DNA of 64,000 bases. It comes from Egaibacter sp046050465. Its GTDB lineage: Bacteria > Pseudomonadota > Gammaproteobacteria > Burkholderiales > Burkholderiaceae_C. Positions 17,057 through 27,159 of this stretch are shown here, one piece after another; position 1 is the first letter of the stretch, and every line of letters starts with the position of its first letter. Position numbers and translations under genes: made by a program. Below the pieces are notes generated by a model. That model did not search any database. It was not told the origin of the DNA and saw nothing but the letters and a program-made list of their open reading frames with translations. The stretch is from the NCBI GenBank assembly GCA_046050465.1, contig JBJOPS010000061.1, positions 1 to 64,000 of the forward strand. Direction: 5' to 3'.

Positions 17057-17165
17057 GAGTCGGATTGTATCCTTGAAACAATTTTTGAATCAATAATTAT
17101 AAATAATGTAAACTCTGGTGCAATTGATCCATTTGCCAAAACCCATCAGCCGCGAGCTCCTGTTC
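17057..17165. promoter_or_regulatory. Divergent promoter region, gntR / mcm
   Basis: AT-rich spacer in a GC-rich area. It contains TTGT-N9-ACAA and, further on, TTGAATC with TATAAATAATGT-like -10 sequences. It probably carries both promoters and the GntR operator; exact boxes are not certain. Confidence 0.45.
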
Positions 17166-19340
<2,175 letters not shown>

Positions 19341-19344
19341 TGGA

Positions 19345-19376
19345 TGTATGATTGTGCGTCAAAATACTGTCATACA
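19345..19376. promoter_or_regulatory. Inverted repeat upstream of the RHH/PIN module
   Basis: TGTATGA at 19345-19351 and TCATACA at 19370-19376 form a perfect 7-base inverted repeat 28 bases before the antitoxin start. This position is typical of the autoregulatory operator of ribbon-helix-helix antitoxins. Confidence 0.6.
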
Positions 19377-19403
19377 AAATACATCATTCCAAAGGAGTTG
19401 CCC

Positions 19404-19778
19404 ATGTCTGCCTTGTCCATTCGGCTCAGTGCTGAAGTTGAAAAGCGCCTGGAGATGGAAGTCAGCCGTCTGAAGGTCACCAAATCGCGCTTTGTGCAAG
19501 ACCTGCTCGAAAGCGCCTTGGCCCCGAAAGATGCGCTGGCGCTCATGCAGCAGGCGCGTCGGCAGTTTGGCCTGGACGAAGCGGCCCAAACCGCGCCGCT
19601 GACCCACAAGGCCAGCCAGGTGAAGGCGCTGGTGCGCGAGGCGGCCCAGAAAAAGCACGCGGCGGAAAAGCTCAATGCCCAGGAAGCCGAGCTGCAGGTG
19701 GCCGAGCCCCAGCCCAGCTACAACCCAGCTACAAATAAGACGAACCCAGCGAATCAACGCATGAAGCCCAGCGCATGA
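19404..19778 (+). CDS. Antitoxin, ribbon-helix-helix type (module TA1)
   Basis: 124 residues from the ATG at 19404, preceded by AAAGGAG at good spacing. The N-terminal 45 residues (MSALSIRLSAEVEKRLEMEV) fit the CopG/MetJ/Arc fold: a short DNA-binding strand and two helices. The long Ala/Lys/Glu-rich C-terminal region would wrap and neutralise the toxin. Its last 4 bases overlap the start of the PIN-domain gene (ATGA), the normal coupling of a type II pair. An inverted repeat lies just upstream. It sits directly after the mutase gene. Confidence 0.85.
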   Translation: MSALSIRLSAEVEKRLEMEVSRLKVTKSRFVQDLLESALAPKDALALMQQARRQFGLDEAAQTAPLTHKASQVKALVREAAQKKHAAEKLNAQEAELQVAEPQPSYNPATNKTNPANQRMKPSA

Positions 19779-20194
19779 AGTACGCCCTGCTTGACACCAG
19801 CGTGATGGTGGCTTTTTTTGATGTGCGGGAAGAGCGCCACGCGCTGTACACCGTCAAGCTGCGGGCGGCCCTGGCGCAGGGTCGGCATCTGGCCACCACC
19901 TGGCCCTGCATTTCAGAAGCCAGCTACATCCTGTCGCCGGCGGGGCATTTTGCGCTGCTCAACTGGATTGCCTCCGGTGGCGCGCTGGTCAGTGACATCA
20001 ACATTGCCGATCTACCGGCCATGGTCGAATACATGCAAACCTACACCGAGCCTGGCAAAACCCTGGCCGATTTGGCCGATGTCTCGCTGGTGTGGCTGGC
20101 CCAGCAACTCGACTGTCGGCACATCCTGACCGAAGACCGGCGCGATTTCTTGCGCTATCGCCTGCCCGATGGGCGCGCGTTTGAAGTGCTCTGA
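19775..20194 (+). CDS. PIN-domain toxin, VapC-like ribonuclease (module TA1)
   Basis: 139 residues with a PIN nuclease fold: the first acidic residue in LLDTSVMVAFF (D7), a glutamate in CISEASYI, and the C-terminal acidic cluster in LADLADVSLVWLA and ILTEDRRDF. Magnesium-dependent cleavage of tRNA or another RNA is inferred from the family. Overlaps the antitoxin by 4 bases. The antitoxin partner is ribbon-helix-helix rather than AbrB type, unlike the adjacent second module. Confidence 0.87.
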   Translation: MKYALLDTSVMVAFFDVREERHALYTVKLRAALAQGRHLATTWPCISEASYILSPAGHFALLNWIASGGALVSDINIADLPAMVEYMQTYTEPGKTLADLADVSLVWLAQQLDCRHILTEDRRDFLRYRLPDGRAFEVL

Positions 20195-20206
20195 GCTGAA
20201 TTGCCG

Positions 20207-20222
20207 TATGATATATATCATA
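20207..20222. promoter_or_regulatory. Perfect 16-base palindrome, likely TA2 operator
   Basis: TATGATATATATCATA lies 54 bases before the VapB-like start and 13 bases after the previous toxin stop, followed by more TA-rich sequence suited to a -10 box. Probably the autoregulatory operator of the second module. Confidence 0.6.
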
Positions 20223-20275
20223 AATATATACCATTCAATGATCGTTCTGAAAGAGATTCGTTCAAGGAGCATGCC

Positions 20276-20539
20276 GTGACCCCACCGACCCTTGCCACTG
20301 CCAAGGTTTTCATGACTGGGCGCAGCCAGGCTGTGCGATTGCCCAAGGACTACAGATTCAACACCAAAGAGGTGACGATTGAGCGCCAAGGAAGCGCCGT
20401 GATCCTGCGGCCCGTCGATGCCAGCCACGATGAGTGGTTTGCGCGCCTGGTCGAGGTGTGCGGCAAGTTTGAGGGTATCGACTTCATTGGGCGTGAGCGC
20501 AAGCCACTGACCGATGAGGGCATGGCCTCGTTTGATTGA
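20276..20539 (+). CDS. VapB-like antitoxin, AbrB/SpoVT swapped-hairpin type (module TA2)
   Basis: 87 residues from a GTG at 20276, with AAGGAG ending 6 bases upstream; the in-frame extension to 20201 runs through the operator palindrome and is rejected. The DNA-binding motif AKVFMTGRSQAVRLPKDYRF is the classic VapB signature, followed by VILRP. The C-terminal half should bind the toxin. The toxin gene follows after 24 bases. Confidence 0.9.
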   Translation: MTPPTLATAKVFMTGRSQAVRLPKDYRFNTKEVTIERQGSAVILRPVDASHDEWFARLVEVCGKFEGIDFIGRERKPLTDEGMASFD

Positions 20540-20563
20540 CCCTCTGCTGCTGCTACCGCTGCT

Positions 20564-20968
20564 ATGCGCTACCTGCTGGACACCAACATCTGTATCTATG
20601 CCATCAAAGGGCATGCCGGCGTCATGGCGAAATTGAATGGCGCAGGCCGTGACGCCTGTGCAATCAGTACGGTGGCCTTGGCGGAGCTGTCCTATGGCAT
20701 TGCCCGCAGCGCTTCGCCCTACAAAGACCGCAACATGGCCGCGTTGCAGGAGTTTGTCAGCCTGTTCCAGACTGTTTCCTGGCCGGCAGAGGCGGCTTGG
20801 CGTCTGGGCCCGCTGCGCCAGCAACTGGCGCTGGCTGGCACGCCCATCGACGAGTTTGATTTGCTGATCGGCTCACATGCATTGGCCTTGGGGGTGACTC
20901 TGGTCACCAACAACATCCGCGAATTCGAGCGCATTGACGGCTTGAAGTTGGAGAACTGGGCGGTGTGA
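20564..20968 (+). CDS. vapC: VapC toxin, PIN-domain ribonuclease (module TA2)
   Basis: 134 residues with the canonical VapC N-terminus MRYLLDTNICIYAIKG (D6), a glutamate in LAELSYG, and the C-terminal active-site segment DEFDLLIGSHAL followed by TNNIREFERIDGL. A complete active site is therefore present. Its stop codon overlaps the GTG start of meaB by 4 bases, so translation of a metabolic chaperone is coupled to a toxin gene. Confidence 0.93.
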   Translation: MRYLLDTNICIYAIKGHAGVMAKLNGAGRDACAISTVALAELSYGIARSASPYKDRNMAALQEFVSLFQTVSWPAEAAWRLGPLRQQLALAGTPIDEFDLLIGSHALALGVTLVTNNIREFERIDGLKLENWAV

Positions 20969-21963
20969 CGGTGCGAGATTTGGCACAAGCGATCATCCAC
21001 GGCGAGCCACCACCCCAACGCCGCGCCATGGCCAAAGCCATCACGCTGCTGGAGTCCACCCGTACGGATCACCGCGCGCAGGCGGACGAGCTGCTCACCG
21101 CCCTGCTGCCGCACACCGGCAAGGCTTTCCGGCTGGGCCTGAGCGGTGTGCCGGGTGTGGGCAAGTCCACCTTCATCGAAGCGCTGGGCCTGCATCTCAT
21201 CGGCCTGGGCCACCGCGTGGCGGTGCTGACGGTTGACCCGTCGTCCAAGCTCTCGGGCGGCTCCATTTTGGGCGACAAGACGCGCATGGAGAAGCTATCG
21301 GTTCACCCGCAGGCCTATGTGCGGCCCAGCCCGTCCAGCGGCACGCTGGGTGGCGTGGCCGAGAAAACGCGCGAATCGATGCTGGTGTGCGAAGCTGCCG
21401 GCTACGACGTGGTGATCGTCGAAACCGTGGGTGTGGGGCAGAGCGAGACGGCCGTGGCCGGCATGACCGACCTGTTTGCGCTGATGCAGCTGCCCAACGC
21501 GGGCGACGACCTGCAGGCCATCAAGCGCGGCGTGATGGAATTGGCCGATCTGGTGGTGGTGAACAAGGCCGACCTGGACCCCGACGCCGCCACGCGGGCC
21601 CAAGCCATGCTCACGTCCAATTTGCGGTTGATGGGGCTGGGTGCCCGTCGTGGCGATGAGGCGATGGCAAACGCCTGGCAGCCGCAGGTGGTGCAGGCCA
21701 GCGCGCTGGCCGGGCAGGGGGTGGCTGCTTTCTGGCAGACGGTGCAGCAGTTTCAGGCTGCGTTGGGCGCCCAGGGCATTGCTGCGCGACGCCAGCAGCA
21801 ATCCATTGACTGGATGTGGGAGCGGATTGAATCCGGCCTGATGCAACGCTTCAGGGAGCACCCGCAGGTAAAGGCCCTGCTGCCCCAGATGCAGGCGCAG
21901 GTCCTGAAAAATCTTGTGACGCCATCATTTGCAGCAAAAAAACTGCTTTTTCCCAATAAATGA
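20965..21963 (+). CDS. meaB: MeaB/ArgK-family GTPase, mutase chaperone
   Basis: 332 residues. A G3E P-loop GTPase that gates cofactor loading and protects methylmalonyl-CoA mutase from inactivation. The P-loop GVPGVGKST is at 61-69; ETVGVGQSE (switch region), and VVNKADLDPDAA (the NKAD base-specificity motif), follow. Starts with GTG at 20965, overlapping the vapC stop; GTG at 20971 is an alternative. Normally meaB directly follows the mutase; here 1.6 kb of toxin-antitoxin genes separates them. The last 10 codons run into a dispersed repeat. Confidence 0.95.
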   Translation: MTVRDLAQAIIHGEPPPQRRAMAKAITLLESTRTDHRAQADELLTALLPHTGKAFRLGLSGVPGVGKSTFIEALGLHLIGLGHRVAVLTVDPSSKLSGGSILGDKTRMEKLSVHPQAYVRPSPSSGTLGGVAEKTRESMLVCEAAGYDVVIVETVGVGQSETAVAGMTDLFALMQLPNAGDDLQAIKRGVMELADLVVVNKADLDPDAATRAQAMLTSNLRLMGLGARRGDEAMANAWQPQVVQASALAGQGVAAFWQTVQQFQAALGAQGIAARRQQQSIDWMWERIESGLMQRFREHPQVKALLPQMQAQVLKNLVTPSFAAKKLLFPNK

Positions 21964-21993
21964 TGCGGCTATATAGCTATTAAATTAATAGTA
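21935..21993 (-). repeat. Dispersed palindromic repeat, copy R3
   Basis: Minus-strand reading: ACTAT-TAATTTA-ATAGCT, then ATATAGCCGCATCATTTATT and GGGAAAAAGC. It covers the end of meaB and most of the 50-base gap to pccB. Confidence 0.6.
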
Positions 21994-22013
21994 AACAAAA
22001 TCACGGAGAACGT

Positions 22014-23546
22014 ATGCAAGCCATTCTGGAACAGCTCGAAGCCAAGCGCGAACAGGCCCGCCTGGGCGGTGGGCAAAAGCGCATCGACGCACAGCATAAA
22101 AAAGGCAAACTCACGGCGCGCGAGCGGCTGGAGGTGTTGCTGGACGAAGGCACGTTTGAAGAGTGGGACATGTTTGTCGAACACCGCTGCGTGGACTTCG
22201 GCATGGCCGACAACAAGGTGCCGGGCGACGGTGTGGTCACGGGCTACGGCATGATCAACGGTCGCCTGGTGTTTGTGTACAGCCAGGACTTCACGGTTTT
22301 CGGCGGTGCGTTGTCCGAAGCGCATGCCGAGAAAATCTGCAAAGTGATGGACCAGGCCATGAAAGTCGGCGCGCCGCTGATCGGCCTCAACGACTCGGGC
22401 GGCGCACGCATTCAAGAAGGTGTGGCCAGCCTGGGCGGCTATGCCGACGTGTTCCAGCGCAACGCGATGGCCAGCGGTGTCATTCCGCAGATCAGCCTGA
22501 TCATGGGGCCCAGCGCCGGTGGTGCGGTATATAGCCCGGCCATGACCGACTTCATCTTCATGGTGAAAGACTCGTCCTACATGTTTGTCACGGGGCCCGA
22601 AGTGGTGAAGACGGTGACGCACGAGGAGGTGACCGCCGAAGAACTGGGCGGCGCCATCACCCACACCACCAAGAGCGGCGTGGCCGACCTGGCCTTCGAG
22701 AACGACGTCGAGGCACTGCTGATGCTGCGCCGCCTCTACAACTACCTGCCCTTGTCCAATCGCGAAAAAGCGCCTGTGCGCAAGAGTGGTGACCCGGTCG
22801 AGCGCCGCGAATTGAGCCTCGACACCCTGGTGCCAGAAAATCCCAACAAGCCCTATGACATGAAGGAGCTGATCGTCAAAACGGTGGACGACGGCGATTT
22901 CTTCGAGCTGCAGCCCGAGTACGCCAAAAACATCCTGATCGGCTTTGCCCGCATGGACGGTCAGACCATCGGCATCGTGGCCAACCAGCCGCTGGTCTTG
23001 GCAGGTTGCCTGGACATCAAGAGCAGCATCAAGGCCGCGCGTTTTGTGCGGTTTTGTGATGCCTTCAACATCCCGGTGATCACCTTTGTGGATGTGCCCG
23101 GCTTCATGCCCGGCACCAGCCAGGAATACGGCGGCATCATCAAACATGGTGCCAAGCTGCTGTATGCCTACGCCGAATGCACGGTGCCCAAGATCACCGT
23201 CATCACGCGCAAGGCCTATGGCGGCGCCTACGACGTGATGGCCTCCAAACACCTGCGCGGCGACGTCAACTTTGCCTGGCCCAACGCCGAAATCGCCGTC
23301 ATGGGCGCCAAGGGGGCGGTGGAAATCATCTTCCGAGAAGACAAGGGCGACCCCGCCAAGCTGGCTGCCAAAGAGGCCGAATACAAAGCCCGCTTTGCCA
23401 ACCCCTTCGTGGCCGGCGCGCGTGGCTTCATCGACGACGTGATCCTGCCGCACGAAACGCGCAAGCGCATTTGCCGCAGCCTGGTGATGCTCAAAGACAA
23501 GAAGCTGGAGAACCCGTGGCGCAAGCACGGGAACATTCCGCTTTGA
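22014..23546 (+). CDS. pccB: Propionyl-CoA carboxylase, beta (carboxyltransferase) subunit
   Basis: 510 residues, the biotin-dependent carboxyltransferase that moves CO2 from carboxybiotin to propionyl-CoA. Two crotonase-like halves are seen. The N half has the oxyanion-hole glycines in NDSGGARIQEGV and GPSAGGAVYSPAMTDF; the C half has DVPGFMPGTSQEYGGII and KAYGGAYDVM. This is the PccB type rather than AccD (no zinc ribbon). RBS ACGGAG. The alpha subunit follows about 1.5 kb downstream, separated by a nitrobindin-like gene and a toxin-antitoxin pair. Confidence 0.95.
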   Translation: MQAILEQLEAKREQARLGGGQKRIDAQHKKGKLTARERLEVLLDEGTFEEWDMFVEHRCVDFGMADNKVPGDGVVTGYGMINGRLVFVYSQDFTVFGGALSEAHAEKICKVMDQAMKVGAPLIGLNDSGGARIQEGVASLGGYADVFQRNAMASGVIPQISLIMGPSAGGAVYSPAMTDFIFMVKDSSYMFVTGPEVVKTVTHEEVTAEELGGAITHTTKSGVADLAFENDVEALLMLRRLYNYLPLSNREKAPVRKSGDPVERRELSLDTLVPENPNKPYDMKELIVKTVDDGDFFELQPEYAKNILIGFARMDGQTIGIVANQPLVLAGCLDIKSSIKAARFVRFCDAFNIPVITFVDVPGFMPGTSQEYGGIIKHGAKLLYAYAECTVPKITVITRKAYGGAYDVMASKHLRGDVNFAWPNAEIAVMGAKGAVEIIFREDKGDPAKLAAKEAEYKARFANPFVAGARGFIDDVILPHETRKRICRSLVMLKDKKLENPWRKHGNIPL

Positions 23547-23560
23547 CAGGGGTGTTGACC

Positions 23561-24193
23561 GTGCAAGACATCTACACCGAGCCGCACCCCATCGACGTGG
23601 ACACTCTGGCCAACCTGGGGCCGCTGCGCGCGCTGGCCGGCACCTGGCGCGGCACGCGGGGGCTGGACGTCAAGCCCAAGGCCGAAGGGCCGAAGAAGCA
23701 GGCTTATGTCGAGACCATCAGCCTGCAGCCCATCGACCCGCAGACCAATGGTCCGCAGTTGCTGTACGGATTGAGGTATCACACGCATGTGACCAAGCCC
23801 GAGCAGGTCAAGACCTATCATGACCAGGTCGGCTACTGGCTGTGGGAGCCAGCCACCCAGACGGTGATCCATACCCTGGTCATCCCGCGTGGCGTGACCG
23901 TGATGGCCGTGGGGCAGGCTGCACCGCAAGCCCGGAATTTCAAGTTGCGTGCGGTCAAAGGCGACCCCAGCTTCGGCATCTGTTCCGCACCCTTCCTCGT
24001 GCAGGCCTTCGATACCGTCGAATTCACCATCGAGGTGACTCTGAACGGCGACGGCACCTGGAGCTACGAGCAAGACACCGTGCTTTGCATTGCCGGGCAG
24101 AACGAGTTGTTTCACCACGTGGATCGCAACACCCTCAGCCGCATCGCAGAGCCTGAACCCAACCCCCTGGCCTGCGCCAAGAATGTGGCCTGA
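23561..24193 (+). CDS. Nitrobindin/FABP-like beta-barrel protein, putative heme-binding
   Basis: 210 residues from GTG at 23561, placed 8 bases after AGGGG; in-frame TTG 23555 and GTG 23552 are closer to that site. The segment LGPLRALAGTWRGTRGLDV matches the GxWxGxG signature of the THAP4-like/nitrobindin heme-binding beta-barrel family (DUF1794-like). It also has YWLWEPATQTVIHTLVIPRG in the middle and FHHVDRNTL near the end, a possible heme-ligand region. Role unknown. It begins 14 bases after pccB, so it is co-transcribed. Confidence 0.75.
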   Translation: MQDIYTEPHPIDVDTLANLGPLRALAGTWRGTRGLDVKPKAEGPKKQAYVETISLQPIDPQTNGPQLLYGLRYHTHVTKPEQVKTYHDQVGYWLWEPATQTVIHTLVIPRGVTVMAVGQAAPQARNFKLRAVKGDPSFGICSAPFLVQAFDTVEFTIEVTLNGDGTWSYEQDTVLCIAGQNELFHHVDRNTLSRIAEPEPNPLACAKNVA

Positions 24194-24229
24194 ATTCAGG
24201 CCAAAAAACCCTACCAAGAGACAAACGCC

Positions 24230-24240
24230 ATGTTCAAAAA
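24230..24240 (+). repeat. Left direct repeat: copy of the pccA start (ATGTTCAAAAA)
   Basis: Eleven bases identical to the first eleven of pccA at 25045-25055. They are preceded by AAGAGACAAACGCC, a better ribosome binding context than the one now before pccA. The 804 bases between the two copies hold a repeat fragment and module TA3. A short frame from this ATG (24230-24325, 31 codons) is probably meaningless. Confidence 0.55.
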
Positions 24241-24263
24241 TCATGCGCCACTGCCTCGCGCGA

Positions 24264-24306
24264 GAGCTATCGAGAGCTATCTGTTGGCGCTATCAGGGGC
24301 TTCGAC
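24264..24306 (+). repeat. Dispersed palindromic repeat, degenerate copy R15
   Basis: AGCTATC-GAGAGCTATCTG, then TTGGCGC and CAGGGGCT. Core and tail order agree with other plus-oriented copies, but the palindrome is damaged. It lies in the non-coding gap before module TA3. Confidence 0.45.
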
Positions 24307-24317
24307 AATGGCCGCCG

Positions 24318-24656
24318 TCAAGTGAGCTTGAGTACCTTTCCAATGGCACGCCCTAACGCATTCATATCCTGCTGGCTTAACGCACCTTCAAGCCGACCCA
24401 GTCGTGATTTATCAATCGAGCGAATGTGCTCGGTGCGTGCTTTCGTGTGTTCGCCCATCGAAGGGGCGCAGACCAGAATCGGAAACTGTTCGGGTTGGGG
24501 GGTCGTCGTCAGGGGCAGGATGACCACCGTGCCTCGTCGCAGGTTGAAAAGTGTGTCTGAGAGGATGACGCAGGGCCGCGTCTTGGCTTGTTCACGGCCC
24601 ACCACGGGATCAAGCTTTGCCCAATACACCTCCCCGCGTTGGTATGTGGCCGTCAT
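24318..24656 (-). CDS. MazF/PemK-family endoribonuclease toxin (module TA3)
   Basis: 112 residues. It has the MazF/CcdB fold signatures: RGEVYWAKLDPVVGREQAKT at the N-terminus with the conserved 'RG.vy...' strand, then RPCVILSD, and TEHIRSIDKSRLG near the end, which carries the active-site Thr and the conserved Asp-Lys region. Expected to cleave mRNA at short motifs. On the opposite strand to the surrounding pcc genes; antitoxin gene upstream overlaps by 4 bases. Confidence 0.88.
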   Translation of the reverse strand: MTATYQRGEVYWAKLDPVVGREQAKTRPCVILSDTLFNLRRGTVVILPLTTTPQPEQFPILVCAPSMGEHTKARTEHIRSIDKSRLGRLEGALSQQDMNALGRAIGKVLKLT

Positions 24657-25009
24657 GCCTTACCAGGCTGGGTCGCTGATGCACGCAAGGCGGCTTGGGC
24701 AATCGCAGCTTCGCGAGAAAACGTCTCTGCATCGAAATCTGCGTCCCAGTCGTCCACTGAACCGTTCAAATCCGCATTCACCCATTCTTCGCCTTCTCGC
24801 ACAAACTCAGGATCGCGTGCTTCCAGTGCGTTCATGGCTTCACACGCGGAAATCATTTGCCGCTCTTCCAGGTCCAGTTCGCGGCGAACAAGGTCAACCA
24901 AAAACTGGTTGCGCTGGCGTGGCGCAATCGCACGTGCCAGTTTGTCGGCTACATCTTCAGGTAGACGCAGCAGCACCTGCCTGGGCGGGGGTGTTTGGGT
25001 GTTTAGCAT
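24653..25009 (-). CDS. Antitoxin of the MazF-like toxin, ribbon-helix-helix-like (module TA3)
   Basis: 118 residues. The N-terminal segment QVLLRLPEDVADKLARAIAP looks like a ribbon-helix-helix DNA-binding region, and RNQFLVDLVRREL like its second helix. The acidic C-terminal half (DLNGSVDDWDADFDAETF) would occupy the toxin's RNA site. Its start at 25009 is only 35 bases from the start of pccA on the other strand, so its promoter and pccA's 5' region overlap. Confidence 0.8.
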   Translation of the reverse strand: MLNTQTPPPRQVLLRLPEDVADKLARAIAPRQRNQFLVDLVRRELDLEERQMISACEAMNALEARDPEFVREGEEWVNADLNGSVDDWDADFDAETFSREAAIAQAALRASATQPGKA

Positions 25010-25044
25010 GATTCAATGATATCAAGATAGCAAAGAAAATCAAT

Positions 25045-27093
25045 ATGTTCAAAAAAATCCTGATCGCCAACCGTGGCGAAATCGCCTGCCGCGTCATCGT
25101 CACCGCCCGCAAGATGGGGATCCAGACGGTGGCTGTTTACTCAGATGCCGACAAGGACGCCCGCCACGTGGAGCTGGCCGATGAGGCCGTGCGCCTGGGG
25201 CCGCCGCCCTCGCGTGAAAGCTATCTGTTGGCCGACAAGATCATCGCCGCCGCCCAAGCCACAGGCGCCGAGGCCATTCACCCCGGCTATGGCTTCCTGA
25301 GCGAGAACGAAGACTTCGCCCGGCGCGTGGAGGAAGAGGGCCTGGTCTTCATCGGCCCCAAGCACTACAGCATTGCGGCGATGGGCGACAAGATTGCATC
25401 CAAAAAGCTCGCCAATAAAGCCCAGGTGAACACCATCCCGGGCTGGAACGACGCCATCGAAAGTGCCGAGCGGGCGGTCGAGATCGCCCAAGGCATCGGC
25501 TACCCCGTCATGATCAAGGCCAGCGCTGGCGGCGGCGGCAAGGGCCTGCGTGTGGCCTTCAACGACAAAGAGGCTTTCGAGGGCTTCGGCAGCTGCCGCA
25601 ACGAGGCGCGCAACAGCTTTGGCGACGACCGTGTGTTCATCGAGAAGTTTGTCGAGGAGCCGCGCCACATCGAAATCCAGGTGCTCGGCGACGCGCACGG
25701 CAACGTTCTCTACCTGAACGAGCGCGAATGCTCCATCCAGCGCCGCCACCAGAAGGTGATCGAAGAGGCGCCGTCGCCCTTCATTTCTGAAGCCACGCGA
25801 AGGGCCATGGGCGAGCAAGCCGTTGCTTTGGCCAAGGCCGTGAAGTACCAGAGCGCGGGCACGGTGGAGTTTGTGGTCGGCAAGGACCAGAGCTTTTACT
25901 TTCTTGAGATGAACACCCGCTTGCAGGTGGAGCACCCGGTGACCGAATGCATCACCGGGCTGGACCTGGTGGAGCTGATGATCCGCGTGGCGGCCGGCGA
26001 AAAACTGCCGCTGCCGCAGGGCGATGTGCAGCGCAAGGGCTGGGCCATCGAATGCCGCATCAACGCCGAAGACCCGTTCCGCAACTTCCTGCCCAGCACC
26101 GGGCGCCTGGTGCGCTTTGCACCGCCCGCGCAAACCATGTTCCAGGGCAACACGGCGGCGCTCCACGGCGTGCGGGTGGACACCGGCGTGCAGGACGGCG
26201 GCGAGATCCCGATGTATTACGACTCGATGATCGCCAAGCTCATCGTGCACGGCAGCGACCGTCAGGACGCCATTGCCAAGATGCGCGAGGCCTTGAACGG
26301 CTTCGTGATCCGTGGGGTACAGAGCAACATCCCCTTCCAGGCCGCGCTCCTGGCCCACCCGAAGTTTCGGGCGGGTGACTTCAACACCGGTTTTATTGCC
26401 GAGCACTATGGCAAAGGCTTCAAGAGTGAAGACGTGCCGCACGACGATCCGGCCTTTCTGCTGGCGCTGGCCGCCTTTGTGCGGCGCAAGTCCCGGGAGC
26501 GCGCCACCACCTTGAGCGGCCAGTTGCCGGGCTATGCCGTCAACGCCGGCAAGGACTACGTGGTCATCACGCTGGCCGCAGATGGCCGCCATGCCTACAC
26601 CGACGTGCATGTGGACGAATTTGAAGGAGAAACGGGATTTTCCCGTGTTAAAACGCCACAGTCATGCTATGAAATAAGAAGCAACTCACGGCTCAACGGC
26701 ATTTGCATCGAAGGCAGTGTCAATGGTCGGCCCTTTGTTGCCCAAGTGGAGCGCGGCACGCCCCAAAACCCGCTGGCCCTGCGTGTGCAGCACAACGGCA
26801 CGCGGGTGGACGTGCTGGTGGTGTCGCGCCGCATGGCCGAGCTGCACCGCCTGATGCCCTTCAAGGCCCCGCCAGACATGAGCCGCTACGTGCTCTCGCC
26901 CATGCCCGGCCTGCTGGTTGAGGTGGCCGTGCAACCGGGTCAGAAGGTGATGGCCGGTGAGCGTGTGGCCGTCATCGAGGCCATGAAGATGGAGAACGTG
27001 CTGTTTGCCGCTGCCGACGGGGTGGTGGGCAAGGTGCTGGCTGCCCAGGGTGAAAGCCTGGCGGTCGATCAGCCGATTGTGGAGTTTGCATGA
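25045..27093 (+). CDS. pccA: Acetyl/propionyl-CoA carboxylase, alpha (biotin) subunit
   Basis: 682 residues. It carboxylates its own biotin with ATP and bicarbonate for transfer by PccB. Biotin carboxylase domain (1-450) with MFKKILIANRGEIACRV, the ATP-grasp glycine loop KASAGGGGKGLR and EMNTRLQVEHPVTE; BT linker domain (about 460-600); C-terminal biotinyl domain with EAMKMEN, the biotinylated lysine being K648. The start is followed by seven A, and a purine-rich but weak RBS precedes it. Its first 11 bases are duplicated at 24230. A low-GC patch at 26625-26700 includes a possible relic of the dispersed repeat. Confidence 0.96.
   Translation: MFKKILIANRGEIACRVIVTARKMGIQTVAVYSDADKDARHVELADEAVRLGPPPSRESYLLADKIIAAAQATGAEAIHPGYGFLSENEDFARRVEEEGLVFIGPKHYSIAAMGDKIASKKLANKAQVNTIPGWNDAIESAERAVEIAQGIGYPVMIKASAGGGGKGLRVAFNDKEAFEGFGSCRNEARNSFGDDRVFIEKFVEEPRHIEIQVLGDAHGNVLYLNERECSIQRRHQKVIEEAPSPFISEATRRAMGEQAVALAKAVKYQSAGTVEFVVGKDQSFYFLEMNTRLQVEHPVTECITGLDLVELMIRVAAGEKLPLPQGDVQRKGWAIECRINAEDPFRNFLPSTGRLVRFAPPAQTMFQGNTAALHGVRVDTGVQDGGEIPMYYDSMIAKLIVHGSDRQDAIAKMREALNGFVIRGVQSNIPFQAALLAHPKFRAGDFNTGFIAEHYGKGFKSEDVPHDDPAFLLALAAFVRRKSRERATTLSGQLPGYAVNAGKDYVVITLAADGRHAYTDVHVDEFEGETGFSRVKTPQSCYEIRSNSRLNGICIEGSVNGRPFVAQVERGTPQNPLALRVQHNGTRVDVLVVSRRMAELHRLMPFKAPPDMSRYVLSPMPGLLVEVAVQPGQKVMAGERVAVIEAMKMENVLFAAADGVVGKVLAAQGESLAVDQPIVEFA
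26661..26690 (+). repeat. Possible degenerate dispersed repeat, R5 (in pccA)
   Basis: TGCTAT-GAAATAA-GAAGCA followed by ACTCACG, in a low-GC patch that also has an ACGGG-ATTTT-CCCGT hairpin just upstream at 26633-26647. The tail motif is not clear. Confidence 0.3.
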
Positions 27094-27098
27094 ATCCA
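27090..27098 (+). repeat. Left direct repeat ATGAATCCA at the pccA stop
   Basis: ATGAATCCA here overlaps the pccA stop codon (ATGA). It recurs at 27806-27814 and at 27822-27830, where it is the start of the epimerase-like gene. Module TA4 lies between, as if inserted into an ancestral overlapping pccA/epimerase junction. Confidence 0.5.
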
Positions 27099-27159
27099 CG
27101 TATTTGGCATGGACGGGTGCGTATGAAGGCGTAGAATCGTTGTACAAAAAGGATTTCGT

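Noticed and set aside
21969..23528. 519-codon minus-strand frame opposite pccB
   Set aside because: Antisense shadow of a conserved GC-rich gene; no family features.
24230..24325. 31-codon frame starting at the left ATGTTCAAAAA repeat
   Set aside because: Runs through a degraded dispersed repeat and ends at the toxin's 3' end; best seen as the stump of the ancestral pccA start.
25141..26610. 489-codon minus-strand frame opposite pccA
   Set aside because: Antisense shadow; PccA is unambiguous on the plus strand.
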